Assembly: GCA_028282785.1 (NCBI GenBank) | Contig: JANQHE010000004.1 | Span: 1 to 64,000 of the forward strand | DNA: 64,000 bases | Source of the DNA: Bacteroidales bacterium | GTDB taxonomy: Bacteria > Bacteroidota > Bacteroidia > Bacteroidales > UBA12077 | Direction of reading: 5' to 3' | Part shown: one piece after another, positions 18,914 through 28,722 of the stretch | Numbering within the stretch: the first letter of the stretch is position 1 | Layout: every line of letters starts with the position of its first letter | Translations under genes and position numbers: made by a program | The notes under the pieces: model-generated | What the model saw: only the letters and a program-made list of their open reading frames with translations | Database searches by the model: none | Told to the model about the DNA's origin: nothing

Positions 18914-20011
18914 TTATTTAGGTTCTTGTTTAATTAACTCTTTTAGTGCTTTTAGAAATATTTCAAGTAACAAATCTAATTTCAATGTTTTTTCATAACA
19001 TCTAATCCATGTTTTAAATGCCAGCCATATACTTGCAGGTTTTTCAAAACGTGTGTAAACATAAAATGCAGTCGTATTTCTTAGTTCTTTCTTATTGTAC
19101 TTTAACCATTTTTGTTCATTACTAAACTTTTCACCGTCCCAACCTTTTAAACCTACAACAGAACAGAAATAAGAATATCTTCTTTGCATAAAATAATACC
19201 CCATTCCTCCTTCATTATAATAATCGTGTAGCATTTCACTTACTCTTAGGCCTTCTTGAGTTGATAAATTATAAATGTTGCTAACCACAAAAGAATCAAT
19301 ATTTCCAAGCATATCAGGTCCGGAGGCAAATACATTAATAAGTTTTTGCATTTCTTCCTCTTTAACTTCATGTTTATTCTTTAATTTTTGAAAAAGAAAC
19401 TCCCCTGCAGAACTTGAGATGTCTCCTAACCAAGTGGCACAACTCATATTATTATCAACATGAGGTAATAGTTCGTGCATCCATAGTAACCAATTTGGTA
19501 ATGGAGCTACCGGTTCAGGGTAGTTGGAGGCATCCATTCCTGCAATTACATGCCCTAAATCACAATACAATCCATTAGGTAAAATTACTTCTTGGTTGTC
19601 GTTGGCATAAATTTCCGGAACGGTCCCAACGTTTGGGTTCATCCAATCTCCTTCTTTAACTGTTACTAAACGTTTTTTATGGTCTGTTTCGAAAGCTTTT
19701 TTTCTTTTTACTCCACCGGAAGATTTTTCCGGATAGCTGGCTACATCATCATCCACAACTTCTACATTGTATCTACCCTTAATTTTAGCTGTACCTCTTA
19801 TAAGTTCTTTATTCCATCCGTATTTGTCGTAGAAAATCTTGCGTAAACGCGTGACCATTAATTTTGTTTGGTGTTGTTCACCTTTGAAGTAATCTTCTTC
19901 ATTTTTTAATAAATCAAGGAACTTCGTAAGATTAATCGCTTTTTCCTTTTGCGGAGTGGGAACAAATTCATTTTCAATTGGTTGAAACAAACTATTAAGA
20001 TGATTGGGCAT
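18914..20011 (-). CDS. Unknown 365-residue protein, first gene of the kinase unit
   Basis: Soluble-looking protein without signal peptide or membrane segment. The central part holds a striking block, LYCDLGHVIAGMDASNY, followed by MHELLPHVDNN and CATWLGDISSSAGEFLF, a spacing of Asp, His and Glu residues that could bind metal or form an active site. I do not recognise the family. The start at 20011 has an A-rich leader. It heads the unit with the membrane protein and the hybrid kinase; upstream, a terminator at 20147-20169 separates it from gcvH. Function unknown; a signalling effector or an enzyme regulated by the kinase are both possible. Confidence 0.65.
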   Translation of the reverse strand: MPNHLNSLFQPIENEFVPTPQKEKAINLTKFLDLLKNEEDYFKGEQHQTKLMVTRLRKIFYDKYGWNKELIRGTAKIKGRYNVEVVDDDVASYPEKSSGGVKRKKAFETDHKKRLVTVKEGDWMNPNVGTVPEIYANDNQEVILPNGLYCDLGHVIAGMDASNYPEPVAPLPNWLLWMHELLPHVDNNMSCATWLGDISSSAGEFLFQKLKNKHEVKEEEMQKLINVFASGPDMLGNIDSFVVSNIYNLSTQEGLRVSEMLHDYYNEGGMGYYFMQRRYSYFCSVVGLKGWDGEKFSNEQKWLKYNKKELRNTTAFYVYTRFEKPASIWLAFKTWIRCYEKTLKLDLLLEIFLKALKELIKQEPK

Positions 20012-20143
20012 AGTAACAAGTTTAAAATAAGGAATAAAAGTTATAAAAAAAAAGCTAGATAAAAAACTTTGATTTAATTTAATGATTACAAAATATTAAA
20101 ATTTTTATAACATAGTGGCACTTATAACAACCATTTTTAAATA

Positions 20144-20172
20144 AAAAAAGCTGCAATAAATGCAGCTTTATC
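20144..20172 (-). terminator. Terminator after gcvH
   Basis: AAAGCTGCA (20148-20156 region) pairs with TGCAGCTTT around a short ATAAA-type loop, with an A-run on the plus strand that gives a U-run on the minus strand. It lies just after the gcvH stop and ends the ruvA-sprA-gcvH unit. Confidence 0.75.
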
Positions 20173-20191
20173 TATAATCGATTTCTAAAAT

Positions 20192-20572
20192 TTAAGCTTC
20201 CAATAAGTTTTTATATGCGGCAGCATCTAATAATTCATCTAACTCAGCGGTATTAGTTAATTTTACTTTAATTAACCAGCCTTCTCCATAAGGATCTTTG
20301 TTAACTATCTCTGGAGTTTCTTCAAGTTTTTCATTTACTTCAACAACCTCACCGCTAACCGGCATAAACATATCAGATACCGTTTTTACAGCTTCTATAG
20401 TGCCAAATACTTCTTCCTTAGCTAAATCTTCACCTTCAGTTTCAATTTCTAAAAAGACTATATCTCCAAGTTCACCTTGAGCATAATCCGTAATACCAAC
20501 ATATGCTTCTTCACCTTCAACGCGGATCCATTCGTGATCCTTAGTGTACTTTAAGTTTTCTGGGATGTTCAT
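20192..20572 (-). CDS. gcvH: Glycine cleavage system H protein
   Basis: 126 residues, the normal length, when started at [15 protein letters not shown] (ATG at 20572-20570). An upstream in-frame ATG at 20635 would add 21 residues without family support. H protein carries the aminomethyl group on a lipoyl-lysine between the P, T and L proteins of glycine cleavage. The lipoylation site is seen in [12 protein letters not shown] (the Lys), and the [16 protein letters not shown] and EGWLIKVK blocks are typical. It lies 77 bases downstream of sprA, an association known in many Bacteroidota; no other gcv gene is in the window. Confidence 0.95.
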   Translation of the reverse strand: MNIPENLKYTKDHEWIRVEGEEAYVGITDYAQGELGDIVFLEIETEGEDLAKEEVFGTIEAVKTVSDMFMPVSGEVVEVNEKLEETPEIVNKDPYGEGWLIKVKLTNTAELDELLDAAAYKNLLEA

Positions 20573-20649
20573 AATATTTTTATTTTTAATTAAATAACTT
20601 GACTGTAATTTAAATTTCAAGCCAAAATTAATCAAATTTTATTAAAATA

Positions 20650-23600
20650 CTATTGAGTTAAAGTAAATCTTAGACTAAATCCCACATCAGTATTTGATAT
20701 ACGATAGGGATTGGTTCCCACTTTTGGATCCGAGATATTTTGATCATAGAAGAGCCGTAATGTTAACCTGTTGCTTAATAAATAATCGGCTGAAACACCT
20801 ATTATTGTATTAGTTTGATCTGCAGATGGAATATCATCATCTTCCACTATTTTTCTTAGAATGGTTGAATTTTCTCGAATCTTTAAATTAGCTCGAACGT
20901 TTAAATCACTCTTGAAATTTTCTTGACCTTCACCGAAATTGAAAATTAAGTTGAAATCATCAAAGCGGTAACCCAGACTAAAACCTAATTCATCAGTAAA
21001 TACCTCTGTAACCTGGTTATTGGTAAAACTTAAGGAAACTGTTCTACTTTTCTTAATTTCAAAACGCGTTGTTAAATTATTTACCCAAGTAAGGTCAATA
21101 TTAATTAATGGGCTAAACTGTTCATTTATAGAAACACTGTTAAAATCGAACTGTGGAATAAAATTGTTTGCACTATCAACCGCTATTCCAAACGAAAAAT
21201 CATCATTGTTTATAAAAGAACCTATATTATATGAAGAACGATAAGCATGACTTAAATTAATAGACTTAAAAATTTTCTTTAAGAAGGGAATTTCTTTTAA
21301 GCCATCGTACCGAATACTCCAGTTTGGTAAAGGAATACTTTGGAACATGTCGAGTGGAATATTATCCGCATCATAATACCATCCATATGCTGCTAGAAAG
21401 GCTGGCCCCATAACATCTTGTGATAAGCTACCATATCCATAAGTATAACCGGATTCATCAATGTGTGTTCCTTCTCCCAAACGACTTGAAATAATTGCAC
21501 GATTTTCTTTAAATTTTTCAAAGGCTTCAGAATAATAGTTGTTTTTATTTGAAATATCTTCAAAAGCACTACCAATAGTAATATAGGTCATTGAGAAGTT
21601 ACCGGTTATTTGTTCAGAATATGGTTCTGTTGAAGTATGGTAGTAATAACGATTATTATTTTCAGATTTTAGACGGTTGGCTGTTAAGTCGATTTTTAAA
21701 CCTCTAATTGGTTCAAGAGTAACTCTAAAGTTAAGGTTTTGATTTTGTGTCATTAAATAAGGTAGATTTAGTGAATCCTGTAGGAACCAATTATTTCCTA
21801 TTACTTCTGAAGCAAACTGATCATCTTGCCATCCTAGAACGAATGGCCAGCCCGGAGCTTCAAAACCAGAATTCATACCTAACATATGAGTATTTTGTGT
21901 ATATCCTGCAAGACTTGATCCTTGTGTTAATGTATAAGATGCAGAAACATTTTTTACTGACATAAATAATCTTGCTGTATTTTCAGCTACAAATATCAAA
22001 GGATTTTCTTTCTTTTCAATTCGTCCTTCAACCAAAATCTGGGCTCCATCAATATCTTTTTCAGCCTTAAATCTAATTTTTCTTTTAGTTGATACTTCCC
22101 ATTCACCACGAACTTCAGCACCACTGGCATCTGTCACGCTAACACGAGTTATATCTTCTGTATTTAGGTCGTGATAGATGGAACGAAAGCGGCCTTCTCT
22201 AAACCAGATATCTTGTTGTTGATAACTTACATCTTCGTACTCAACCTTTTTGCTTGATCTTCCTCTACTGTATTTCTGGTTAATGGTTTTAAGGAAACCA
22301 ACTTTATTATAAAGATTTACCATATTGGCTTGCGCATTAAACTGGATGGTGTTTGAATTACGCAACGTATTTCCAAGAATAGATTCTCCATCAGCATTTC
22401 TTGGCCCGGCTTCCCAATTATAAGTAGCATTGTAACGGGTAGTTAAGTTTGTCCAATCTAATAGTGGTAATTTATTTATTGGAACACGATATGTAACATT
22501 TATGTTATGATTATATTGGGTATTTCGACCACCTTCTAAAATATTATTCCATACTTCTCTTTTCCAGGCATTATAAACAGAATCTACGCCATGTCTGTTA
22601 ACCTCACCGTAAGGTTCATCTATTTTAGCAATGTTAGTAGCAGAGAAATCAACTTTTAACGATCTGGACAGATCCCATTTTATATCATAATACCTGTTCC
22701 AATTAAATTCTTTTATAAAGGTTGGTTCAAAGACTGTATTAGGATCATAAATATTTCTGGTTTTATTTGCCTGGTATTTTCTATCTACGTCCGTTCTAAA
22801 CGAAATACTGGTAGGAGCATAATAAAAGTTAAAATCTTTTATAATTGCAAATGCTTTTTTACTTAATAATCCTCTTGATTTTCTGAAAGGCGCAACATTT
22901 TTTGGTCGCGTATTATAAATGTAGTTAAATGCGCCACGATAGTTTTTGATTATATCGTATTCAGTATTAATGTCTCTCGAATAAGTCTCATTAAATGAAT
23001 AGCTTACAGAAAAGTTTGAAACATCATAAAAGCGAGGTTTTTGGCTTTGTTTGTTTATTTTAACATTGGTAAAATTGATGCTTTTTCTTCTTGTATAATC
23101 CTGAGCTACGTTTTTTATTGAATCTCTTTCAGCTTTTGAATCAGCATCTTTTAAAGCATCTTCTAATCTTACATCAGGATCTAACGGATTATATTCAGGA
23201 TTAATGAATGTCTCCGAATAACCTGCATAAACAGGAATGCTTACTTTTGTTTTTTCCGGGAAGAATTTTCCAAGATCAAGATTCGTTGAGACATCATATT
23301 GGATCGTTTCTTCCTTATTTCGTTCACTTACACTCTGGTCTATACTACCAAAACCCGGAGTGCTAATGCTACCGGCAAAATTAACAGAACCTAAATCAGC
23401 TAATTGAGTGGAAAGTCGACCACGAGCTGCCCAACCTCCTTCTTCTCTAAAGTCGGTTAATCTAAGTTCATTTACCCATATTTCTCCAGACTTTGGCATT
23501 CCATCATCTCCTGAAGTTGTATTATTTTGTTTACTTGGGTTTCGAATACCGATCATAATTGTAACTACATTACTTAAGTTAGGATTTCCTCGTACTGAAA

Positions 23601-26600
23601 TTCTACGATCACTTTCCTGATAAACAGAGTAAATGGAGTTATATGTAAATACTGTATTTGCTTGACGAAGTTCTTCGTTTCTGGCTCTTTTTACATCAAC
23701 CAGATCATCCAGATTTATCTCGATATTATTTTCTTCGGGCCATACTATTTCGCGGTCGCCATCATCATAATTTCCTTCAGGTGTAACTTTTACAGGAATT
23801 TCATATTCGTAATAGTTACTATTATTATCTGTTCCCAACCTGATAAATACTCGTAAATCATCGTCTCTTAAAATATTACTTTCCAATTGCTCAGCATGGA
23901 CATACATCTTTAATTTTTCATATTGACGTATATCTAAATTTAACGTTTTATAAGCTGCACGAGCATCTCCATCATCCAAATTATTTACCTTTAATACCAT
24001 CGACTGTTCATTTAACTGTCGAAGTTGAGGATTAGTGGGATCAATTACACGGTCTACCCCAGGTGGTAATACGTAATTATCATTTTCCTCAATGTTAACC
24101 GACGCTATCTCGAACGTTCCATTTGTTGTTTCCGGGGATGAAAGCCCCTCATGACCTTCCATTAATGAAAGCTCATATTTTCTCCAGTCACTGCGTACTA
24201 ACTCCAGCTTAGCAAATCTTAATATTACAGTATCTTCAAATTCTTTTAAAAACATTCTCATAAAACGAATAGAAGAAAAATCTTGTATGGACCCAACTAT
24301 TCTCTCTGGTTGGCGAATTGGAATTCTAAACTGGTACCAGGCTATTTTCACATTTTGTTGTCCATTAGCCAGATCAACATCATGTCCCCACACTTTATCA
24401 ACAATAAAGTTTTCACCAACATTCATATTGTTTGGATCAAGTTCAACTTTATATTGGAAATAACTTTCAGTTCGATCTAATGTTTTATTATTGTTAATGT
24501 CCTCAGAGTCAGGAGCTTTGGAATATAGGTAGCCAGCGCCACCTGTTGAATTCCCTTCCAGGTCATTATAACGTTTATACCTGTCTAAAATACTTAGCTG
24601 AAGTTCTTCATAGCCACCCTCTCGATAGTAGTGATAATTATCGTTTGAAGGATCGGCTGCAAATTGATCTTTAATTTCTTGATCGGTTACAATATTATTT
24701 ACCTTATTTAAGTAAGATCTAAAAAAGGATTCCTCTTCTATGTCATTTAACCCATCTAAACCAACATCTTGATTCTCATTTGGGTTGGTATTTACCGAAA
24801 AATCATTGCTCGGAACTCTTCCCCAATCAGTTGTATCTACTTTTTCAATAACTTCCGTACTAGGTAAGCCATCTTCAAATGCTTTTCTTGAATCTTGTAA
24901 AATATCTTCGGAAATACTACCCAAGTTAAAATATAAGTCTCCATTTATGTTTCCGGTTGAATCATAAACAAATGGGTCCATTAACCAGAATTCGATGTAT
25001 TCAACATTGGCAGCCTCAAAATCTGTAGTTGGAACTTCACGCATAATTCCTCCCCAGCGAGTTTCAGGATTTTTTAATGTTCCATCTTCACTTAATCCAT
25101 AAATATTCAGAGTATCATCTGAAACATAGTTGTATGGACCTCTTTCGTCTGGATAGTATGCAACATTTAATACTTGTAAAGCAGTAGGTACCGACGTTTC
25201 AGACTGTTTATTCGGGAAAATTTCTCTCTCGTAAATTTCACGAACGAAATGATTTGATTGATCTTCGCTCGTAAGATGGTCAGGTGTTGTTGAAGTATTT
25301 CTTAAAAATAGAGGATCAATTTTATACCAGGCTATTTTTGCCCTATTAAAACCATAAACAATTTTGTTCTGGATACCAGATGTAGTTTCAGGAAACAGGT
25401 CTTCTTGATTTTGCGGTGTGCTGGCAATTACCCATGCGTTATAACTTTTCATGTCCATGGACGTTTCGCTTCCCTCAAAATCATCAATATAAGCATTACC
25501 TTCTTCTCCAATAGCTTTAGAATGTCCGGGAATTAAATGAGCAAATTCTGCATCTACTAAAACAGAAGATTTTTCTTTAGTCTCAATAAAAGGCAATTTA
25601 TCAACCAATGAAGTAATAAGCTGAGATTCTGTTCGATAAGACGTGTTTAATCCCCAAATAGTATTAGATATTGGTTCTTCACCAATGGCAACCTTTTGTG
25701 TTAATGGTCGCTCTGTTAGATTCATTACCGTAGCTCCGATATTAAAATTATCTGAGAATTGATAATTAAAGTGTGTGCCTAGCAAAGTTTTGGTTTGTAT
25801 GCTATATAAGGCTTGACTTTCCAGTGAAATTTGTAATGGTGTTCCTGATTCTAACAAGCCTTCATTCAGAATTCTCACCCGGCCTAAATTATAGTCTACT
25901 GTGTAATCAATGTTTTCAGTAAGAATTGATCCACCGGCCATTACCTTCACAGAACCTTGAGGTATATTAATGGCATTTAACATAATCTCTGAGCTCGATG
26001 CCGATTTATATTGACCTTGTAACTTAAATTTATTTTTTTCAGCTAATAAACGAGCATAGGTCAGGGTTGTATCATAAAGTTCCTGGAAAATATAATTTTC
26101 TGCAATATTACTATCCGTAAACTGATCTTTTAGATAACTGCCAAAAGGTTCGAGTACCGGAAAAATAACTTGTCCGTTTGAGGCATTTATAGTTACTCCA
26201 TCGATAAAATCAAAACGACCATCCGGTTGCGCATCCAACTGAGAATTTAAATTATCAAGATTAAGAATTTTAACTAAATGTGTTTTATTTATATTACCTT
26301 CCGGTATATAGGTTAAAGCATTTCCGGTTTTATCATCCTGGTATAAAACATTCAGAATAAAGTCTTCGCTATTAACCTGGTAAGCTCCAATAGAATAAAT
26401 ATTTTTCATCATTAAATCCCATGTAGGAACACTTGGCGATAAATTAGTTCCCTTCAATAGCTTTGCAACTATATATGGACTTTTATCCTGGTCTTCTGAC
26501 GTACCTATTCCATCCGTCGAAAATTCACCTACCTGATACCTGGTTCCTGCTACATCAATCTCAAAAGCAACAGCTAAAACTTCATCCGATTTTAATGAAA

Positions 26601-27954
26601 TATTAAGGGAAATATATCCTAATCGCTCATTTAAATTATATTCATTGGATTTTAATTTTCTTGCACTACCAATTAGTTCGTAATCTTGTCCCAACTTAAA
26701 ATTTTCAGAACCCCATTGTAAATCTATATCATCACTAATTTCATCAAATACTTTATTAGGATTAAGAGCATAAACCTGGTTATATAAAGTATTTGTAGTA
26801 TTACTAGGATATTGTCCTCCTGGCGAATAAGGAATAACATTTTCTGACGCAAACACATTATTTCCACTTTCTCCTAAATCAAGTAAAGCAAGAATATTTC
26901 TATATTCCTCATTGTTATTAACAGAATTTGTTACCCAAACTTCAACTTTGGTTACGGTAACAGATGATTTAATAACAGGTAATTCTTCGAGCGATTCTTC
27001 GTAAGTATCTCTAAAGTATTGCGATAAGAAAAAGTGTCTGTTGGCATCATATTCATCTCCTTGTATTTCAAACTGTTGCGTTTGAGCACCTCCTCTTACT
27101 TCAATTACTTTAGTTTCACCCTTTTGTTGTGAGAAAACACTAGTCATGGTAAGTTTTCCGAACTGCAATTCAGTTTTAATACCAAACAAACTTTGGCTAC
27201 CGGTAATTAAACTACCGGGTAGCGGTAATGTAACATTACCGGCTTCAATTCTTTTTATGATTTCATCCTCTTTTCCAACATATTCCAGTTTAGTTTGATT
27301 CTCAAAATCAAATGTGGCCTCTGTATTATAATTTACACCAAGTTTTATTTTATCACCAATATTACCGGTTACATTCATCATGATTTTTTCTTCAAAGTCG
27401 AATGTAGTAGTTTTTCTTAGGTTTTCAGATATCGTTGGATTTTCGTTGTTGTTTACATTAATCTTAAAAATTAGCTCAGCAGATCCCATTGGAACAATGT
27501 TGATTGCATTATCTCCAAATATTTTATCAAATGCTTCACCTCCGAGTCGCAGATTTGGAAACAATCCTGTTTGCGCATCCATACTGTGGCCTCGGGCTCT
27601 ATTTCGCCAATAATTTCTTAAAGCCTGTTCGAACTGATAATCTTGATATTCTTCAAGAGTCATTCTTTTGCTAGCTCTATAATCATAATTTCCTATTTTT
27701 TTAGAAATTATATATTCATTAGTAGTAGGATCGTATTCAACAGTATCTTTTATATTTGCTGGATCTTCAAGGTATAATGGAGATTCATCCGGTTTATCAT
27801 ATTCATATTTTCCTTGATCCTGAAATTCAAATTTTAAGGTATCTTCTTGTTGAGTGTTGACTTGTTGTAAAAATAAAAAGTTAGCTTGTACGTTATTTAC
27901 ACAAACTAAACTTAGAAGAAGGAATAAAACTTTGTATATATTTATATTTCTCAA
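20650..27954 (-). CDS. sprA: SprA/Sov, outer-membrane translocon of type IX secretion
   Basis: 2434 residues, close to the ~2400 of Flavobacterium SprA. A signal peptide (to about VNNVQA) is followed by the characteristic N-terminal region FPNLRLGGEAFDKIFG and AINIVPMGSAELIFKIN, and by the ITGSQSLFGIKTELQFG block. The whole length is made of alternating amphipathic strands and ends in a short beta-strand with a terminal aromatic-poor FSLRFTLTQ. SprA forms the very large 36-strand barrel through which T9SS cargo leaves the periplasm. It should export the three sorting-domain proteins in this window. It is 16 bases after ruvA on the same strand, and probably transcribed with it. No frameshift or interruption was seen. 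Confidence 0.96.
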   Translation of the reverse strand: MRNINIYKVLFLLLSLVCVNNVQANFLFLQQVNTQQEDTLKFEFQDQGKYEYDKPDESPLYLEDPANIKDTVEYDPTTNEYIISKKIGNYDYRASKRMTLEEYQDYQFEQALRNYWRNRARGHSMDAQTGLFPNLRLGGEAFDKIFGDNAINIVPMGSAELIFKINVNNNENPTISENLRKTTTFDFEEKIMMNVTGNIGDKIKLGVNYNTEATFDFENQTKLEYVGKEDEIIKRIEAGNVTLPLPGSLITGSQSLFGIKTELQFGKLTMTSVFSQQKGETKVIEVRGGAQTQQFEIQGDEYDANRHFFLSQYFRDTYEESLEELPVIKSSVTVTKVEVWVTNSVNNNEEYRNILALLDLGESGNNVFASENVIPYSPGGQYPSNTTNTLYNQVYALNPNKVFDEISDDIDLQWGSENFKLGQDYELIGSARKLKSNEYNLNERLGYISLNISLKSDEVLAVAFEIDVAGTRYQVGEFSTDGIGTSEDQDKSPYIVAKLLKGTNLSPSVPTWDLMMKNIYSIGAYQVNSEDFILNVLYQDDKTGNALTYIPEGNINKTHLVKILNLDNLNSQLDAQPDGRFDFIDGVTINASNGQVIFPVLEPFGSYLKDQFTDSNIAENYIFQELYDTTLTYARLLAEKNKFKLQGQYKSASSSEIMLNAINIPQGSVKVMAGGSILTENIDYTVDYNLGRVRILNEGLLESGTPLQISLESQALYSIQTKTLLGTHFNYQFSDNFNIGATVMNLTERPLTQKVAIGEEPISNTIWGLNTSYRTESQLITSLVDKLPFIETKEKSSVLVDAEFAHLIPGHSKAIGEEGNAYIDDFEGSETSMDMKSYNAWVIASTPQNQEDLFPETTSGIQNKIVYGFNRAKIAWYKIDPLFLRNTSTTPDHLTSEDQSNHFVREIYEREIFPNKQSETSVPTALQVLNVAYYPDERGPYNYVSDDTLNIYGLSEDGTLKNPETRWGGIMREVPTTDFEAANVEYIEFWLMDPFVYDSTGNINGDLYFNLGSISEDILQDSRKAFEDGLPSTEVIEKVDTTDWGRVPSNDFSVNTNPNENQDVGLDGLNDIEEESFFRSYLNKVNNIVTDQEIKDQFAADPSNDNYHYYREGGYEELQLSILDRYKRYNDLEGNSTGGAGYLYSKAPDSEDINNNKTLDRTESYFQYKVELDPNNMNVGENFIVDKVWGHDVDLANGQQNVKIAWYQFRIPIRQPERIVGSIQDFSSIRFMRMFLKEFEDTVILRFAKLELVRSDWRKYELSLMEGHEGLSSPETTNGTFEIASVNIEENDNYVLPPGVDRVIDPTNPQLRQLNEQSMVLKVNNLDDGDARAAYKTLNLDIRQYEKLKMYVHAEQLESNILRDDDLRVFIRLGTDNNSNYYEYEIPVKVTPEGNYDDGDREIVWPEENNIEINLDDLVDVKRARNEELRQANTVFTYNSIYSVYQESDRRISVRGNPNLSNVVTIMIGIRNPSKQNNTTSGDDGMPKSGEIWVNELRLTDFREEGGWAARGRLSTQLADLGSVNFAGSISTPGFGSIDQSVSERNKEETIQYDVSTNLDLGKFFPEKTKVSIPVYAGYSETFINPEYNPLDPDVRLEDALKDADSKAERDSIKNVAQDYTRRKSINFTNVKINKQSQKPRFYDVSNFSVSYSFNETYSRDINTEYDIIKNYRGAFNYIYNTRPKNVAPFRKSRGLLSKKAFAIIKDFNFYYAPTSISFRTDVDRKYQANKTRNIYDPNTVFEPTFIKEFNWNRYYDIKWDLSRSLKVDFSATNIAKIDEPYGEVNRHGVDSVYNAWKREVWNNILEGGRNTQYNHNINVTYRVPINKLPLLDWTNLTTRYNATYNWEAGPRNADGESILGNTLRNSNTIQFNAQANMVNLYNKVGFLKTINQKYSRGRSSKKVEYEDVSYQQQDIWFREGRFRSIYHDLNTEDITRVSVTDASGAEVRGEWEVSTKRKIRFKAEKDIDGAQILVEGRIEKKENPLIFVAENTARLFMSVKNVSASYTLTQGSSLAGYTQNTHMLGMNSGFEAPGWPFVLGWQDDQFASEVIGNNWFLQDSLNLPYLMTQNQNLNFRVTLEPIRGLKIDLTANRLKSENNNRYYYHTSTEPYSEQITGNFSMTYITIGSAFEDISNKNNYYSEAFEKFKENRAIISSRLGEGTHIDESGYTYGYGSLSQDVMGPAFLAAYGWYYDADNIPLDMFQSIPLPNWSIRYDGLKEIPFLKKIFKSINLSHAYRSSYNIGSFINNDDFSFGIAVDSANNFIPQFDFNSVSINEQFSPLINIDLTWVNNLTTRFEIKKSRTVSLSFTNNQVTEVFTDELGFSLGYRFDDFNLIFNFGEGQENFKSDLNVRANLKIRENSTILRKIVEDDDIPSADQTNTIIGVSADYLLSNRLTLRLFYDQNISDPKVGTNPYRISNTDVGFSLRFTLTQ

Positions 27955-27970
27955 GTGATAAAAATACCTG

Positions 27971-28552
27971 TTAAATTCTCTTAAGGGCTTCTTTAATAAG
28001 CTCTTCTACAGAAAGTACCTTATTCTGCTTAAGAATTTCGTTAATAATTTTGTCGACTTTTACTTTAGGGAATCCTAACATTACTAAAGCTGATAACGCT
28101 TCGTCTTTAATTGTATTGTCTATACGAGCAATTATTTGTTCTCCATCCGAAATTTTTCCTACTTTATCTTTTAAGTCTACTATTATTCTCTCCGCAGTTT
28201 TCGCTCCAATACCCTTTATACTTTTTAAAATATTTACATTGCCAGTTGAGATTGCGTTTTGAATTTCAGTTGGTGCCAAAGAAGAAAGCATTACTCTGGC
28301 CGTATTAGCTCCTACACCGGAAACAGAAATTAGATGCAGAAATATTTCGCGCTCCTTTTTTTCAAAAAAACCAAAAAGGTGATGTGCATCTTCCCGGATA
28401 ACTTCATAAATATATACTAACGCATTATCTTGGCCTGATAATTGTGAATAGGTATTAACAGAAATATTAATAAAATAACCTATTTGGTTATTTTCGATAA
28501 TTAGGTGCGCTGGTGAAATTTCTTTTATCTCTCCTTTAATATATTCGAACAT
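27971..28552 (-). CDS. ruvA: Holliday junction DNA helicase subunit RuvA
   Basis: 193 residues, normal length. It starts MFEYIKGEI, with the OB-fold first, then two helix-hairpin-helix motifs (SVSGVGANTARVML and SIKGIGAKTAERII), and a C-terminal three-helix domain (DEALSALVMLGFPKVKVD) that contacts RuvB. RuvA binds four-way DNA junctions and loads the RuvB motor for branch migration. It is the first gene before sprA; the malic-enzyme gene that usually neighbours it in Bacteroidota is here separated from it by the protease gene at 28723. Confidence 0.95.
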   Translation of the reverse strand: MFEYIKGEIKEISPAHLIIENNQIGYFINISVNTYSQLSGQDNALVYIYEVIREDAHHLFGFFEKKEREIFLHLISVSGVGANTARVMLSSLAPTEIQNAISTGNVNILKSIKGIGAKTAERIIVDLKDKVGKISDGEQIIARIDNTIKDEALSALVMLGFPKVKVDKIINEILKQNKVLSVEELIKEALKRI

Positions 28553-28586
28553 TATAAATATAATCTAAATAATCCTTAAAAATAAA

Positions 28587-28594
28587 CAAAAATA
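28587..28594 (-). promoter_or_regulatory. -7 element of the likely ruvA-sprA-gcvH promoter
   Basis: On the minus strand the sequence TATTTTTG matches the Bacteroidota -7 consensus TANNTTTG exactly, about 35 bases upstream of the ruvA ATG. The -33 region is T-rich but lacks a clear TTG. Confidence 0.4.
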
Positions 28595-28707
28595 AGCTAT
28601 CCGAAAATTTGAGAAAAATATTTATTATTAAAAATTAACAAATAATAAAATACGAAATAAAATTCAGGTTGGTGAAGAATTAAAATTAATTTGGTATTTT
28701 TGAATTA

Positions 28708-28715
28708 TACGTTTG
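28708..28715 (+). promoter_or_regulatory. -7 promoter element of the T9SS protease gene
   Basis: TACGTTTG matches TANNTTTG exactly and ends only seven bases before the ATG at 28723. A TTTG lies 14 bases upstream, shorter than the usual -33 spacing. If used, the transcript would be almost leaderless. Confidence 0.45.
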
Positions 28716-28722
28716 GGACAAT

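Noticed and set aside
20572-20635. Upstream start that would lengthen GcvH by 21 residues
   Set aside because: The added residues do not look like a signal or GcvH sequence; [10 protein letters not shown] is the family start.
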